From the NCBI GenBank assembly GCA_903813345.2, contig CAIIXF020000011.1, positions 7,958,571 through 8,022,570 on the forward strand: a stretch of DNA of 64,000 nucleotides, given 5' to 3'. Under the pieces are notes generated by a model that worked only from the letters and a program-made list of their open reading frames with translations, searched no databases and was not told where the DNA came from. The DNA comes from Owenia fusiformis. Lineage: Eukaryota > Annelida > Polychaeta > Sabellida > Oweniidae. Shown piece by piece: positions 39,301-49,400 of the stretch; position 1 is the first letter of the stretch; every line of letters begins with the position of its first letter. The translations under genes were made by a program, and so were the position numbers.

Positions 39301-42300
39301 TGGATGAATTCTTCTATATTCTACATAAGTTCCTTTATGAAAAAGCATTCAAATCAAAAACCAAAGTGAAATTGAACTATACAAGAGAGTTTCTAGATCT
39401 CCTTTTCTCCGTCTGGGACAAACACAAAAATGGGAAATCAGAACAGGTGGATTACGAAGAGGTAATATTTGAAGAAGGTTACACGAGATACATGATGGAT
39501 AAAGAACAATTGACCCCCAGTGTGTTCATGATGAAATATACACCTAAGATCATTACTGATTTTGAGACAAGACGCGAAGAGCTTGCACAAAGGAAGAAAG
39601 GGGACATGACTGCCAGTACAGATAATCAGCTGCTAGAGGCGGAGTATCAGACATACATGGCAGACAAACAACAACTCAGTATGATGGCCTTTACTGAGAA
39701 ATACAACCCAGTTTATATAAAAGGTGAAACATCTTGTATTTATATGTAAGATCATGCTTGTAAGGTTTCACAATTACTACTTTATAAATACAAATATCAA
39801 TAATCATTTTCAGCATTACAGACATTTACATCTGCATTCTTATGATAAAATAACTTGTATGAAAAAATATGTATAATGTATGTCTAATTGAATGTTGTTT
39901 TACAAATGAACACAAAACGTTGTTTTTTTCTAATGTGTAATCAACCTTCCAGTAAGTCTAGTAAAATTGTGAAATATAAATTTGTCTTCAGATCTGGAGG
40001 ATCGTTACGCTGCACTTAAAGGGACTAAGCCTGATGTAACAACTGACGCAATGCAAGCTCATCTGATGCAGCAACAACAATTGATGATGTCACAATACGG
40101 GATGATGGGTCAAGGAATGATGCCTGGAATGATGAACCAGTTCTATCAACCTGGTTCTATGTTCCCAGCTGCTGAGACTGCAACTGGTGAGGAAGATAAG
40201 GCTGATGACATCACAGAGGTTGAAATGGAGCTGAGTGATAATGAAGGTGACTCAAGTGAGGCAAAAGCAGAGGAGCCCATTGTGAAGCCTCACCCAATGG
40301 GCCAGTACCCACCCCTCAAGCCAGCAGAGCCTGGACCCACAGGGCTCGAAGAGAAACAAGAGCCAGTGACCCAATCTTTCAGTGATTTCTTAAAGGTAAA
40401 TTATGACTCATTGGAAGTTGCATTTGAAATATAACCCAACTTTTGAAAAATAATTTCCCAAACTCCATGCTGAAATGTAAGTTAGCTTGAGCCATACTAT
40501 GTTATTGTTGGGCTGTTTTACAATTTGGAGAGATGAGCAGGCATACATTGCTCTGTGATGTCATCAGAATCAATACAATATTCCATCGTCTCAATTTCTG
40601 AATATTCTCCATTGCACCTGATTACAAGCAAGCCCTGTACAACACTTTTGGAACATTATATAGCAGATAAGGTGAGAGTTCATATGAGAATAGTGCATCC
40701 TTTGAACAGTTTATTGGATGGACTATTCTTGCTTTTGCTACATTAAAGTATTGCACTTCTTGTGATTTGCACCTTGTGGTCTTATTTTTCAGAAACAAAT
40801 GTAAAACAGAACCCCAGCGGCAAATAGTGACATCTATAAACCAAAGATTGGAAATACCATATATGGGCATATTGGTAACTCCAATCTTTCTGCGGATCCG
40901 GAAGGACATTAGAGTTGAAAATAAACATTGAGTAGATAGACCATGAGTCTACATTATTCCATATACTTCGGAATATATTAGCGCCAGTGAACTTTATAAA
41001 TACCTGTATTTCATATTAAAATACTTGTATTTAAATGAATGATATTTCAAAGAGACAAATTTGAACATATCTGAGGAAAAGTAGTTTTGTCATTATAACA
41101 CGTATACAATATAAAATAGGGTAAGTGATTATGAAAACAAATAGTGACATCATCTTCAGGAAAAGACTTTTGAAATGAGAAATATTTGTATTTCTGAAAT
41201 ACCTGTATTTATCATGTGAATAATTTCATGAAAATGTGTAATAATCGAAGTAAGGGACTTGGAACTTTTAAACAACAAACAACTTCCATATCTTGAAAAA
41301 CTGTTCCATGAGCATCTAAAGAGGTAAGATCACATGACTTGGTTGATTTTGTTGAATGAAACACCTCAGCCGCATATTCATACTTCCCAATTGTCCAGTA
41401 CTTAGTCTCTGTCAACTATAAAATTGGAGAAGGATCGTTGAACTGAAAACAGTTTTTGGAGATATGGATGTTAGAGATATCTTTAATTTACATTGAGTTA
41501 CTATATAGGAGACAATTTGATGCATCTTTATGTACATGTACATGCCAGATTATGTTTTAATAATCTTTTGGATGTTTCGTTGAAAAATGTGCAAGTGATT
41601 TTTGTGTATTTTCTCTATATTGGTGACAGACACACAGGAAAAATAAAACTTCTCAAAGTATGTAAGTAACATCAATTTAGCGTTTGTCCTATTCAATGAA
41701 ATTATTTCACCATGAAAAACATTTAAAGTGTGTCTGAAGTTTAGTGATGTTGACCAAAGTAGGATGGAACAAATGTAATAAAAATGTGATTAAATTGTTT
41801 ATGGGAAGGATTGATTTGAAATTTCTAGATATGCTTATTGGTCAAAGATCTTGAAATTTTGGTCATGTTGGGTGAATTTTGAGTTGGTTTTTATTAGATT
41901 TGCCATCCCGATATTTAGTCTGTAAAGTCTTGTCCTTTGCAAAACTGTGACTAACTTAAATTAAACTTAATGTTTATATAATGCAATGCATTACGTGATG
42001 TACTTTAAGGGGGCACTCATGTGTCTTGATAAATTTAATTGTCCATCCAGATGCCTATCACATGGTGCTATTTGTGTTATAAATACAACTGAACATATTT
42101 TTCGCCCACCCTGTAAGGTAACAAACTGGGGTTGTTTCAAGATAGGCCCTTAGTTTGAATTCTGTGAATGTTACAAGCCTACTCTCAAAGGTAAGTAAAA
42201 ATCTACTCTTGCTCATATTACAAACGGTTGTTGTCTGAAAATAGATCTTCTAATTTAGCGGAAACAGGTAGAAAGAATTGTCTGATTTTGATACCTGTAT

Positions 42301-43815
42301 CAATTTCAAACAATCTGTCCCTAAACCTCTCTGATCATGTTATTCTGGATAATTATGGAATTATTAAACATGACTGTTATGTATGTGACTAAAAATTAAT
42401 TCGAGGACTTTAGCAATGCGTGTATATCAGTCTCTGCCACAGCCTTTCAAATCGATCGGTGATATTTTCTTTATATGTTTTCCTGGAATCTGCTCTATAC
42501 TGTTAACTGTAGCTTATTACAATTTTTTTATACTTTTATTCTTAGAATGGCTAACAGTGCCCTGCAAAGCAGACTCTCGTCTTACTTTGCCTGATTACTG
42601 GTGAAGATGAACTGTAATGGTGACACTGGTAATCTGTGGATGCTATTAATCAGTACCTGTTGATCTACCTCATCTATGGTTGCTATGGAAACAAAGCATC
42701 ACCTGGGGTCGCTATGGAAACAAAGGATCATCAGTTGTTGAAATATCTCAATGTAGCTATGGTGAGTGATATGTAGAGATAAAATAAAAAGGAGGAGATT
42801 CACAAGAGCTCATAGTGTTTTTATTATAAAATTTTAATCTGCCATTTTGTTTTCCTTAGCCACCTATTAATCAATTGACCATCAATTGACCATCAGGGAG
42901 GATGCTATGGCGTTACATATGTCAGTCAAAGACCAAAAAAGAGGTTATCTTGACATGGTTCATTTTGATTTGTTTGATGAAATCATTTTTTTTACAAAAT
43001 GACATTCGCAGAATTTGTCAGAATTCTTTGTGAAGATTTAGGTTTTCATTTTAAATAAATAATACATGTGCTGCATAAAAATCATCTTACATGTATATGA
43101 AGTTTTTGTTTTACATGTGGTTTTAGTCATTGTCATCTTAAATCTCTTGTTTTATATGTGATTCCACATATTCTGAGAGATTGATGAATGTCTTGCAGGT
43201 TTGACTGTCTCAAGCCACATGCAACAAAAATGATCTGCTATGGAAACAAGTCATTCAGAGCTGCTAGAAACAATGTACTTGTTTTGGAAAACACTACAAC
43301 TGGACTCAATGGTTAGGTGAGGTATATGTTCTAAGTAGAACTTTAATCTAACAATTTATGAAAATATATTTATTTAGTCCTTGTATGGCTAGTCTCGAAT
43401 ATAAATAGATATTTTGTACTTGGCTGTTTCAAGAGGCTTTCACAAAATCTTCACAAAGTTTCTAATATCCAGAAAATGTTAACGCTTAATTTTTTATTCC
43501 AGTCAGAGTATTCCCTGGAATTGAGGTTTTGGTTGGGTCCGAATACATAGAGGTTATTTAATGCATGTAATGGGAGGGATGGAATATGAATTTTATTATG
43601 AGGGAAAATATGATATTACATGGAAAATATCATATTGACTGAGGGCGACAGCCCGAGTGTAAATATAAATAAAAATCTTATTTCTAGTATTGTTGTGATT
43701 ACAGATGAAGAGCAGATTTGAGCTAGGAAGTCTACTTGACAATCCTGCCATGCAGCTACTCGGTGAAATGACCACTGACCACTGGACAATAGGGCTTAGT
43801 TCATCAGTGAAATGA
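24331..43815 (+). CDS. Unrecognised 1228-residue protein: dsRBD, SGNH-like region, seven DK repeats
   Basis: Eighteen exons: 24331-24454, 27507-27533, 28030-28059, 29094-29225, 29900-30040, 30295-30372, 30755-30933, 31089-31169, 31454-31824, 33494-33692, 34027-34131, 34483-34763, 36014-36161, 36785-36961, 38330-38499, 38795-39723, 39992-40395, 43705-43815. Every junction is GT-AG and phase-consistent (3687 nt). In order: a short N-terminus with PGRRFGIPPRSTGRG; a dsRNA-binding domain (105-177); an acidic/Arg-rich part; a Pro/Arg/Gly-rich stretch ending in PPPPP (about 265-385); an SGNH-like region (388-582); an RS/acidic patch (633-691); seven DK repeats (692 to about 1070); a Met/Gln-rich then acidic, Pro-rich tail. 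This suggests a nuclear RNA-associated protein, by inference only. The last exon is the least certain: it fits by phase and a TTACAG acceptor. Spliced-looking noncoding segments near 42100-43310 leave room for other 3' ends. Confidence 0.85.
24652..25202. mobile_element. 551-bp foldback MITE with arms of about 190 bp
   Basis: Arms share TTATCG at the tips and long near-identical blocks such as ACAATGTCGGAGAATGAACT and its complement. An 8-bp duplication ATGAAATC flanks it (24644-24651, 25203-25210), as for hAT- or P-type insertion. It lies in intron 1 of the 18-exon gene and encodes nothing. Confidence 0.8.
25203..27506. other. Rest of intron 1 of the 18-exon gene
   Basis: AT-rich intron. 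A CAAGGGCATGCTCCCCGTAG-type repeat lies near 26720 and a piece of the TGTCACCACC family near 27115-27170 (GTTATGGTCTCCG, GTGACGGTGGTTAG). No exon is required by phase and none seen. Confidence 0.4.
29511..29669. mobile_element. 159-bp MITE with ACACGGG ends
   Basis: Starts ACACGGGGGTAAAGCAGACC and ends CGTGGCTTAACACCCGTGT, with GATGATAC/GTATCATC further in. Located in the intron before the dsRBD exons. No target duplication seen. Confidence 0.6.
29727..29819. repeat. (ATACA)n microsatellite
   Basis: About 18 units of a 5-bp ATACA repeat, slightly degenerate at the right end. Intronic. Confidence 0.9.
29900..30372 (+). other. dsRNA-binding domain exons of the 18-exon gene
   Basis: Exons 29900-30040 and 30295-30372 encode residues 105-177. 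Helix 1 is KSKLNEHSLQSG, strand 1 has VAAYETRPAG, strands 2-3 have FVSCCIVGGRNYQC, and helix 2 has the diagnostic AKKDAEQAAARMAL. The KKxAxxxAA pattern that contacts dsRNA phosphates is intact, so RNA binding is plausible. Confidence 0.85.
30353..30655 (+). repeat. 26-bp minisatellite copying the 5' splice site of the dsRBD exon
   Basis: Starts inside the exon end (GACTGGGGAATCATAAGTCA, then AG|GTGAGA) and continues as four near-perfect copies of GGGGGATCATAAGTCAAGGT plus GAGACT, then degenerate copies. Each good unit repeats the CAAG|GTGAGA junction. Confidence 0.9.
31808..33310 (+). repeat. 1.5-kb 31-bp minisatellite copying a 5' splice site about 48 times
   Basis: The first unit is the end of exon 31454-31824 (CTACAGTCAATACTTGA) plus its GTAAGTCT donor. 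Units then repeat; early ones look like CAGTCAATACTTGAGTAAGT and later ones like CAATCAATTCTTGAGTAAGT with CTAACTGGCTA between. Many keep GA|GTAAGT; a subset has GAGGAAGT, which destroys the donor. Early units also end a pyrimidine-poor ACAG or TCAG before an 11-nt pseudo-exon. Confidence 0.95.
33494..34763 (+). other. Degenerate SGNH-hydrolase-like region of the 18-exon gene
   Basis: Exons 33494-33692, 34027-34131 and 34483-34763 encode residues 388-582. The order of elements follows SGNH/GDSL folds: a first strand with KVAAVGHGYMWSIFGSM where GDS is expected, VYIQVEDKDI where the GxND block is expected, KKVIIGKAFARF, then FNDRCAKLNQELK and DGFNLSDLGVFRLWKSI where the DxxH block is expected. 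The catalytic Ser and His are replaced by Gly402 or neighbours and Asn555. It would therefore be a catalytically dead domain. Fold assignment is by eye and uncertain. Confidence 0.5.
34752..35790 (+). repeat. 34-bp minisatellite copying the donor of exon 12
   Basis: The exon end TCTCTTTAATGG with donor GTATGTAGCT is the first unit. Copies with CTTTCTTTAATGGGGTATGT and AGCTCTCATTGTAG run to about 35108 and again from 35541. The array is interrupted by an insertion at 35114-35539. Confidence 0.9.
35114..35539. mobile_element. MITE with 13-bp perfect TIRs inserted in a minisatellite
   Basis: Ends are CAGATGCGAGTAG and CTACTCGCATCTG. Flanking ATT triplets may be a 3-bp target duplication. Internal GCCACCAGGTGGCTGA recurs at about 38625 in the next part of the gene, where only a fragment is present. 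Confidence 0.75.
36270..36654. mobile_element. 385-bp MITE with CAGGGTTCTCAC ends
   Basis: Ends CAGGGTTCTCACTAGG and CCTGGTGAGAACCCTG are near-perfect inverses. A 5-bp duplication AGTTC flanks it (36265-36269, 36655-36659). Intronic. Confidence 0.85.
36785..40030 (+). other. Seven-copy DK repeat region of the 18-exon gene
   Basis: Units have a core DKxx[LM][ST]xxx[FWYM]xx[KV]Y, usually preceded by YxxY or similar and followed after about 15 residues by a helix like DLExxYxxxK. The DK pairs are at residues 692, 736, 781, 825, 876, 983 and 1038. Spacing is 44-55 residues except for a 107-residue gap holding an inserted helical segment. Exon borders at 38330 and 39992 fall at equivalent places relative to the units. 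Repeat family not recognised; predicted alpha-helical. Confidence 0.8.
37380..38220. mobile_element. Foldback repeat with diverged arms of about 180 bp
   Basis: Left arm TTGGTGACTGGAACTTGCAC and CAGCTGTATTAACC is matched in inverse at 38115-38190 (GTGCAAGTTTCAGTCACCAA). Arms differ at many positions, so it is an old copy. Intronic. Confidence 0.65.
40396..43704. other. Last intron of the 18-exon gene, or alternative noncoding 3' exons
   Basis: No phase-compatible coding exon seen. Possible spliced noncoding pieces: donors CAAAG|GTAAGT at about 42192 and CTATG|GTGAGT at about 42760, and an acceptor TCTTGCAG at about 43198. Repeated GCTATGGAAACAAAG words lie at 42680-42725. Confidence 0.4.
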
Positions 43816-44560
43816 ATGGGGAATTCTCACTGGACAATAGGGCTTAGTTCATCAGTGAAATGAATGGGGAATTCTCACTGGACAATAGGGCTTAGTTCAT
43901 CAGTGAAATGAACTGGGAATACTCACCAGACATTGGCGGACAATAGTGCTTAGCTCATCAGTAAAATGAACTGGAAATACTCACTGAACGGTAGTGCTCA
44001 TCTCATCAGGGAAATAAACTGGAAATACTCACTGAACAATAGTGCTTAGAGTCCATTTCACTGCTTCATTTCGTCAGTAGAACGGCAAAAATAAGAAAGT
44101 GGGAGACCATTGTGCAATATGGAAAAGTATAATCATAATGTACATGAATGACATTTGTATATCTTGGATTGCTTCTAGTTTGGCTTATAAAGTGTGTGGC
44201 CTCATATTTGGATGTTTCTCTGCCATGTTATTTTCAATAAGATTAACATGGCTGAAATTCTTCAAATTACAAGACGGCACAGGCTTATTGCACAAAAAAC
44301 TAAAAAATCTGGAATATACAAATGTCATTCATGTACATTATGAATATACTTTTCCATATATTATTGCACAATGGTCTCCCAATTTCTTATTTTTGCCATT
44401 CTACTGACGAAATGAAGCTGTGAAATGGACTCTAGCTAGGCCTAATCAATGAAAAGAAATGGAAATACTCCCAGAACAATAGTAAAGCATATCAGTGAAA
44501 TGAACTGGAAATACAGAACAATAGTGCTTAGCTCATCAGTGAATTGAACTGGAAATACTC
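43781..44560 (+). repeat. 48-bp minisatellite starting at the stop codon of the 18-exon gene
   Basis: The first unit encodes the last residues and TGA (ACTGGACAATAGGGCTTAGT, TCATCAGTGAAATGAA). Two near-identical copies follow, then diverged ones. A MITE at 44049-44432 splits the array. Confidence 0.88.
44049..44432. mobile_element. 384-bp long-TIR MITE with TA duplication
   Basis: Arms of about 110 bp: GAGTCCATTTCACTGCTTCA at one end and its near-inverse at the other, continuing through GGAGACCATTGTGCAAT. TA flanks both ends, typical of Tc1/mariner-type insertion. Partial copies are at 22188-22647. Confidence 0.88.
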
Positions 44561-46408
44561 TTTAAAATACTAGCTTTATACATAGCTTGAAACCTCCTAT
44601 AATGCCACAGGCACTAGACAGCATATTTTTATGTAATGTAATGTTTCTAGAAAGTACATTTACAATAAATGAAACTAAAACATAAAAATCTGTTGATTGT
44701 CATGAGCCTGGAATTCTCTTTGTGGATAGTCCCTAGCTAAAGTAGCCCCTGAGTGAGTTAATGAATAGAAATGATTTGATTTTGGGAATGCCGGATAAAT
44801 TTTAAAGCAGTCATTTTGGATTTTTCGTTACAAAATCATGTTTGTGCATGGCAAAATGTATGTGGGATGTTTCTTGGTGTATTTTGAACTGATTATTTTT
44901 TAGACATGCTGGGTATTTTAATTTAGCCATTTTGTATTTAGCCTACTATATTTGTCATTAATTTGGCGAGTGTTTTAAATTGGCGAACTTTGGCAAATTA
45001 AAAAAATCACCAAATTAAACAGTCGCCAAATTTCCCAGTAATATGACATGTTTTTCGTTTGTTGCATTTCCTGTTATAAGATAACAAGATGATAAGATGG
45101 CTGGGCTGTTTAAATTGATAGAAACAACAAGCAATATTGAAGAAATCACAATTCTTGTCTGCATAAATTGCATTATGGATTCACTTGAAAATTTCAGAGA
45201 TGTTTCTTGATGCAATAGCGAGAACTGATCATTTTTGCAGAATTATGGGTATTAGGGTATACATGGTTAATTTTAAAGTGACCATATCATATGTATCAAG
45301 CGTTTCCATTGTAAAACCTTGTGTGCGTTTTACCAGGCAAACCATTTGAAAAATAGAAATCATTGACGTTTCTTGGTCTGAAAATCTAGAACAGTTTTAG
45401 AGATCACTTTACATATGTCTTGTCTGCATTTTCAGACAAACTACCCTTCATGTATTTTAATTTTTACATATCTACCCCTGTGGCAAAAAATGGAGGAATT
45501 TCTTTTATCTCTACTACATAGCAGATTTTGATACAAAAGTTATGATAATTTCATCTTGAACTAAAATAGAATAGGCTGAAGTATTTTGAACCAAAAACCA
45601 CCACCCATTCAACTTAATTCAAGGTGAAAATCTGGGTAATTTGTTCACAAAATTCTTCCATTTTGTTGTGGCAGGGAGCTCTGTGAAACAAACTAGGTGC
45701 TCAGTATTAGAGAAAACTGGACAAGTGTATACATTCGAACAATATTTACATCTCATTTTTTATTTTTAACTTCATATACATTCACACTTAATATATACAT
45801 CATTTTCTATCAGTGTTTTGATTATTGCATTTTGGCATTGCATAATTGACAGCCATGCACTCAACTCAAAGTGCAGAACGATAGCCTTGATTTAAGTACA
45901 CCCTATTGCATGAGCTCAGGACTCCATGAGTTGCTGGTTGATTTGTGGCCTGTGTACAATGAAATTAAAATTCTGTACATTATGTAGTTTTGACAGCTCA
46001 CTTGACTATATGTATGGATTCTAGATTGTGAAGATGAGAATTTTTAATTTCCAGTATTTTATTTATTCCAATATAGACTAATTTACTATTGATGAGGTAA
46101 ATTGTTTGTGCTTAGTATTTTTAATATCAGCCGACTTTCTGGAAATTGCACAATTTTAAAGATATATTTATGTAATATATAAACATTTTAAAAACTCTAG
46201 TTCATGATCTCTCAGTACTAGTATAACAGCAAATATACGATTTCACATCATGATCTTCAAAAATATTTACAGTCTCAATTTCTGACATTTCAGTACAGTT
46301 CAGAGATGATAATGCTTAGTAGCCCATATAGCTCTCTATAACCTGCTAAATTTCTATTCTGATCACTCATTAAAATATGATTTTCTCAATTCTTTAATGT
46401 TTCAATCC
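44561..46408. other. Intergenic region between convergent genes, no gene seen
   Basis: AT-rich; probably contains the 3'UTR of the gene at 46409-52352. A TTGGCGA/TCGCCAA inverted patch lies around 44960-45030. No coding frame with support. Confidence 0.45.
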
Positions 46409-49400
46409 TTATCCAACTTTCTGTATGATTTCCTCCAACTCTTCGATCTCCTTCAATCTCTGTGGGTCATGTTCGTCAAGACTGCTAACCCCCGAACTGC
46501 TCTCGTAGCTCCGTCTACTACCACTGCTCCTATGAAGCTCACTCAGGTACATATCAAATGGCTGAATCTCAGCTTCAAGGTTTATTCTGTTCAGTTGTGA
46601 CTGGCTTTCGGCTGTAGTGATATCATGCATGCTTGGCATGTCATTGTTGCTGGCTTCTGATTGGTTGTCGTTAGATGTAAATGAATTTGATTGGCTGGAG
46701 TTGTATGTTACATTTGCATAGGGATGAACTTGTTGATTTTGGCGCATGGATTTTGATTGAAAATAAGTTGAACTGGCTGTAAGTTGAGTTATCCCATAAT
46801 GCATCACTCCACAAGCAGATGGTATACTCGATTGTAGAGTGGTTAGTGTAGACCTCTGGGATAAATCCAATGGGGAATTCTGAATGTTAACATCCACTGT
46901 AGGGGGCACATAAGGAAACTGTCCATTTTCATATCCACTCCAGAACATGTAGTCAATGGGGGTAAAAGAGTTTGATGCAGGTATGGGCCATGAATTCTGA
47001 ATTGTGTCAGGTTGACCTATCTGTTCAAGTTTAGCTTTGGGCATTGGGAATGGGTCTTTCAAAGTGTTTTCTATATTTGGTGATACGACCGGAGACATTG
47101 TACATCCTCTATTCAGCACAGTTGGAGTTGTTATGGGCAGATTCCTGAGACTATAATACTGCCACGATCCTGTGTTGCAAGGCTCACTGTAAAGAAAATG
47201 GAACTTTCAATCATCTTTAAAGAACAATTGTTAACAACTTACAAGAATTAACAGTGGATTTTTATGTCACCACCAAAGGTTGTGTCATATTGTAATAAGA
47301 GGTGTCATGGGTCAGTTATTTTTGGGTGTGTGTGTCAGGTAATTTTTGGTCGGGTCAGAAGAAAACAAAAAAGAATTTAGTACTAGCAACCAAAACGACT
47401 GAATGAATACAAGACACATTATAAGACTGTTTACACCTGCATTACAGCATATTATGCTTTGAGGAAGGAAAGGAAAATGATTGGATTGTTGGAGAAAAAC
47501 CTTAAATTATTTTCCATTCGTAATTTATGCATATATAGTAAATAATCCAGCAAGAAGTTTGAATTTTTCTGGGAATGTAAAGCATTTTACGATAATTTAC
47601 GATGTTTCCGAGTGTTCTGACCCGACCCGAAATTGGTAAGTACATGTAGTTGTACTTGTTCATTACCCAACCCGAGCCTTCCGACCCGAGATTCGGGTCG
47701 ACTTCTGGTCGGTGTGACACCTCTAATTGTTATGGTCTCAGTTTTTTTGTGACTGTGGTTGGTGGGTGGAAGATGGTGTCTGACCTCTGTAACCAATTCT
47801 TACAACAAATACTGTTTAGACTGACTTTTTTTCAAAATCATCTACAAGTTCTCAGAAGATCAAATCTGACTTTAGATTTAAGATTTGTATGACCTTCAAT
47901 GACCTTCTCAATGTCAAAAATGTCTCTTTTCAACTTGCTTCAAACTGACCAAATTTTTGTTCTCTGAACTGAAGTTCTAATCTGACAAATCTGACTTAAG
48001 CTTTCAAATATGACTTTAGATTTAAGATTTGACCTTCAATGACCTTCTCAATGTCAAAAATGTATCTTTTTAACTTGCTTCAAACTGACCAAATTTTTGT
48101 TCTCTGAAGTTCAAATCTGACTTAAGCTTAGCCTTTCAAATATGACTTTAGATTTAAGATTTGACCTTCAATGACCTTCTCAATGTCAAAAATGTATCTT
48201 TTCAACTTGCTAAACTTGGTAAAAAATGTTAAAAAGGTGTTTTTCATTATTTTCAACTTGCCTCAAGCTCAAATTTCATAATCATCTACAAGTTTTCAGA
48301 AATTTAAATCTGACTTATGATTGTACTCATAATATTGTGCACAACTAGGTGGTGACATTTTGTAATGTTAATGCCTTGTTTCAACTTGCAGAGAAACTAT
48401 TTTACCAATTGTACCTTGGACTTTGTGTCCAGAACCTTTGCCCCCAAAATAATTCATGTTTCCATGATGTAAACATAGTGTATATTATCATAACCATAAC
48501 GTAATTTTTGGAACCTTAACTGAGCTGAAATTAAGGTGAGAAAAATAGTTGGAAAGGATGACTGATAAATACCTTGCTTTAGTTGACAAGAAGTTTGTTG
48601 CTGCAGCTGCAAGTTGTTCTTCCTGTGCTTGTCTGCTCTGTTCTTGTCTGCAATTATGATGAAGTACATTATAAATGTATGCAGTATGTGACATGATTTA
48701 GATCTGATTCCACATCAATACAAAAGAATATGCTATTTGTTTGCTATTATTGTTCTATGGTTGTCATTTGATTGTGCTCTGAATGCTATCTGATTGTTGT
48801 GATTTTGTCACATGATTGTGCTCTGAATGTAGTCTGATGATTGTGATTTTGTCACATGATTTTGCTGTACTCTGATGTTGTTATATGATTGTGCTCTGAA
48901 TGTAGTCTGATCATTGTGATTTTGTCACATGATTTTGCTGTACTCTGAATCTCTGATCATTGTGATGTTGTTATATGATTGTGCTCTGAATGCAGTCTGA
49001 TCATTGTGATGTTGTCACATGATTGTGCTCTGAATGCAGTCTGATCATTGTGATTTTGTCACATGATTTTGCTGTACTCTGATCATTGTGGTGTTGTTAT
49101 ATGATTGTGCTCTGAATGTAGTCTGATCATTGTGATTTTGTCACATGATTTTGCTCTTAATGTACTCTGATCATTGTGATGTTATTATATGATTGTGCTC
49201 TGAATGCAGTCTGATCATTGTGATTTTGTCACATGATTTTGCTGTACTCTGATCATTGTGATTTTGTCACATGATTTTGCTCTTAATGTACTCTGATCAT
49301 TGTGATGTTATTATATGATTGTGCTCTGAATGCAGTCTGATCATTGTGATTTTGTCACATGATTTTGCTGTACTCTGATCATTGTGATGTTGTCACGTGA

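Noticed and set aside
44099-44407. 102-codon frame with a hydrophobic stretch
   Set aside because: Lies wholly in the TA-flanked MITE; related broken frames occur in the copy at 22303-22655.
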